DNA of 6,781 nucleotides, taken from NCBI GenBank assembly GCA_900556765.1, contig USQH01000079.1, positions 1-6,781 on the forward strand. Direction: 5' to 3'. This DNA comes from an uncultured Oscillospiraceae bacterium (GTDB taxonomy: Bacteria; Bacillota; Clostridia; Oscillospirales; Acutalibacteraceae). The position numbers and the translations under genes were made by a program. The notes beneath the pieces are model-generated. The model ran no database searches. It worked only from the letters and a program-made list of their open reading frames with translations, and was not told the origin of the DNA. Below, one piece after another: positions 5,867 through 6,781 of this stretch (position 1 is its first letter; each line of letters starts with the position of its first letter).

Positions 5867-6268
5867 TTATTGTGCTATTTCCATAAGCTTATTGGAAATT
5901 TTCAAAAGTTCTTGAGAATACTCCAAAGCTTCATCGGCATCTTTCAATTCTTCCTTAATGTTATCCGCTCTTTTTGCCCAATCTGCCGTTTCTGAAACCA
6001 TTTTAGTATAATCAGACAGAATAGATGTGTCTGTAGGATTAGCCTTATACTTTTTAACAATCGCTATGTAATTGTCCACCCATGCATCGTAGTCTTTTAT
6101 AAATTGTCTCCATTCTTCATTTCCGGAAGAAGTAACGCTGTCGCTTGATACTTCTGATTGAGAAACATTATTTGCTTCTCCGCCGTTGTCATCGGACTGT
6201 TTTTCGCCGCAAGCAGACAATGACACCGCCATAATTGCTACTAACAGAATTGCCAAAAGTTTTTTCAT
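5867..6268 (-). CDS. Small lipoprotein with a helical domain, function unknown
   Basis: This 133-residue protein has a clear type II signal peptide, MKKLLAILLVAIMAVSLSAC, with C20 as the lipidated cysteine, so it should be anchored on the outer face of the membrane. A polar Ser/Asn/Asp/Glu-rich linker (about 21-50) leads to a domain at about 51-133 that looks all-helical: EEWRQFIKDYDAWVDNYIAIV, then KANPTDTSILSDYTKMV, then a charged C-terminal helix pair. This pattern resembles, from memory, small Clostridia lipoproteins of the DUF6591 type; I could not check it. The ATG at 6268 is chosen over an in-frame ATG at 6319 because GGGGGA lies 8 nt upstream of it and the signal peptide begins there. 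It has its own candidate promoter and terminator, so it is probably a single-gene unit not tied to the mgl operon. Its composition is AT-richer than the mgl genes. Confidence 0.85.
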   Translation of the reverse strand: MKKLLAILLVAIMAVSLSACGEKQSDDNGGEANNVSQSEVSSDSVTSSGNEEWRQFIKDYDAWVDNYIAIVKKYKANPTDTSILSDYTKMVSETADWAKRADNIKEELKDADEALEYSQELLKISNKLMEIAQ

Positions 6269-6354
6269 AGTTGATATCCCCCATATAATATGTAATTTTC
6301 GATCGATTGACCGATACAATTACGCTGTAAAAATGTTACACATAAAATAACAGT

Positions 6355-6383
6355 ACTATAATGGTAACAAATTACACAGGCAA
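6355..6383 (-). promoter_or_regulatory. Candidate promoter of the lipoprotein gene
   Basis: On the minus strand TTGCCT (6378-6383) and TATAGT (6355-6360) are separated by 17 bp, matching the sigma-A consensus at 4 and 5 of 6 positions. The predicted start near 6348 gives a leader of about 80 nt. The TA-repeat at 6390-6403 just upstream could act as an AT-rich UP-like element. Motif evidence only. Confidence 0.5.
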
Positions 6384-6481
6384 TAATTGTTATATATATA
6401 TAATAGCGCTTAAAACGACAAATTACAAGCATTTTTTGGAAATTTTTTTGAAACAACAAAACGACCAATAAACGCAATGTC

Positions 6482-6497
6482 AATTAGCCGGTTAATT
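6482..6497. repeat. Imperfect palindrome, possible operator
   Basis: AATTAGCCGGTTAATT is symmetric at 7 of 8 base pairs around a CCGG centre. It abuts a TTGACA on the minus strand (6478-6483) that lacks a good -10 at normal spacing. It could be a repressor site, but nothing else supports this. Confidence 0.25.
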
Positions 6498-6684
6498 TTT
6501 TAAAACACTGAAGCAAATAAGCGGTGCAGATTGTGTAAAGAACTTTTAGGATTAACGCCTGCTCATTTTATAGTAAAATCCATTTTTGCATAAATAATCG
6601 TACGGCTTTAATGCGTTTTATGTGCGTTATAAAAATCACATTTTAACACCGCAAATAATCGTTTTTATCCTCTTGCACCGGTAC

Positions 6685-6781
6685 TCAATATCCCCTGCTT
6701 TTTGAATCGGCAACAAGCTGAACATAAAACTCTCTGACATTAAAGTCTTTAATATTCTCACGTTTAAGATCGATCACATCG
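6685..6781 (-). CDS. C-terminal end of an unrecognised gene, partial
   Basis: The minus strand enters the window with an open frame of 31 codons ending in TGA at 6685. The residues read DVIDLKRENIKDFNV followed by REFYVQLVADSKSRGY, a mix of charged and regularly spaced hydrophobic residues that looks like a real protein end rather than translated spacer DNA. The codon choice also resembles the neighbours. The remainder is off the right edge, and I do not recognise the family. It lies more than 400 nt upstream of the lipoprotein gene, so the two are probably separate units. Confidence 0.5.
   Translation of the reverse strand, partial: DVIDLKRENIKDFNVREFYVQLVADSKSRGY

Larger units (their letters stand above)
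6269..6684. other. 416-base AT-rich gap upstream of the lipoprotein gene
   Basis: The gap contains the lipoprotein ribosome site, a candidate promoter (6355-6383), an alternating TA run forming a 14-base palindrome (6390-6403), an imperfect palindrome (6482-6497) and no credible gene. A short open frame over 6265-6483 on the minus strand overlaps the promoter and lipoprotein start and is taken as chance. I see no convincing terminator for the gene ending at 6685. Confidence 0.65.

Noticed and set aside
6269..6319. An upstream in-frame ATG that would add 17 residues to the lipoprotein
   Set aside because: The extension would bury the signal peptide, while the ATG at 6268 has GGGGGA at proper spacing and begins a textbook MKK signal.
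6265..6483. A 72-codon minus-strand frame overlapping the lipoprotein start
   Set aside because: It covers the promoter, is out of frame with the lipoprotein signal peptide and has no ribosome site.
6478..6483. A perfect TTGACA on the minus strand upstream of the lipoprotein
   Set aside because: The hexamer at 17 bp spacing is TTTGTT, too poor, and a better-formed promoter lies closer to the gene.
1..6781. CRISPR arrays, tRNA or rRNA genes, insertion sequences, toxin-antitoxin or phage-defence genes
   Set aside because: No regularly spaced repeats with spacers, no tRNA-like folds or rRNA stretches, and no transposase or defence motifs were seen in the coding frames.

Overview
The window looks like the chromosome of a low-to-medium GC Firmicute, most likely a gut-type Clostridia (Oscillospiraceae/Lachnospiraceae-like). 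The reasons are Clostridia-style lipoproteins (MKK-start signal peptides ending in LTAC or LSAC), strong G-rich Shine-Dalgarno sites, a YesN-type response regulator beside a sugar ABC transporter, and a small InlB-repeat surface protein. Every gene I can support is on the minus strand, so transcription runs from right to left.

From right to left: (1) 6685-6781 holds the last 31 codons of an unrecognised gene that enters from beyond the window. (2) 6269-6684 is an AT-rich gap with a plausible promoter for (3) a 133-residue lipoprotein of unknown function (5867-6268), which ends at a clear intrinsic terminator (5786-5824). (4) 5366-5785 is a second gap. It holds a long hairpin (5695-5747), an unexplained and relatively GC-rich island, three near-identical direct repeats and the promoter of the transporter operon. 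(5) The galactose/methyl-galactoside operon follows: mglB (binding lipoprotein), mglA (double ATPase), mglC (permease) and a fourth small gene for a one-pass membrane protein with a single InlB-type (Flg_new) repeat. (6) After a hairpin with a poor U-tract comes the start of a response-regulator gene (1-1048). Its receiver domain is complete, but the expected AraC-type DNA-binding domain lies off the left edge.

How it fits together: MglB captures the sugar outside the membrane, MglC forms the channel and MglA drives uptake. A hairpin just after mglB could keep binding-protein mRNA more abundant than transporter mRNA. The response regulator is a natural candidate controller, and the direct repeats (20 bp apart, next to a promoter with a good -10 but a poor -35) are what an AraC-type activator site could look like. 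That link is inference.

I do not see a clearly new biological system. The best leads are the repeat array at the mglB promoter, the InlB-repeat protein inside the mgl operon, and the unexplained island ending in a strong hairpin, which could be a small RNA or a gene remnant.
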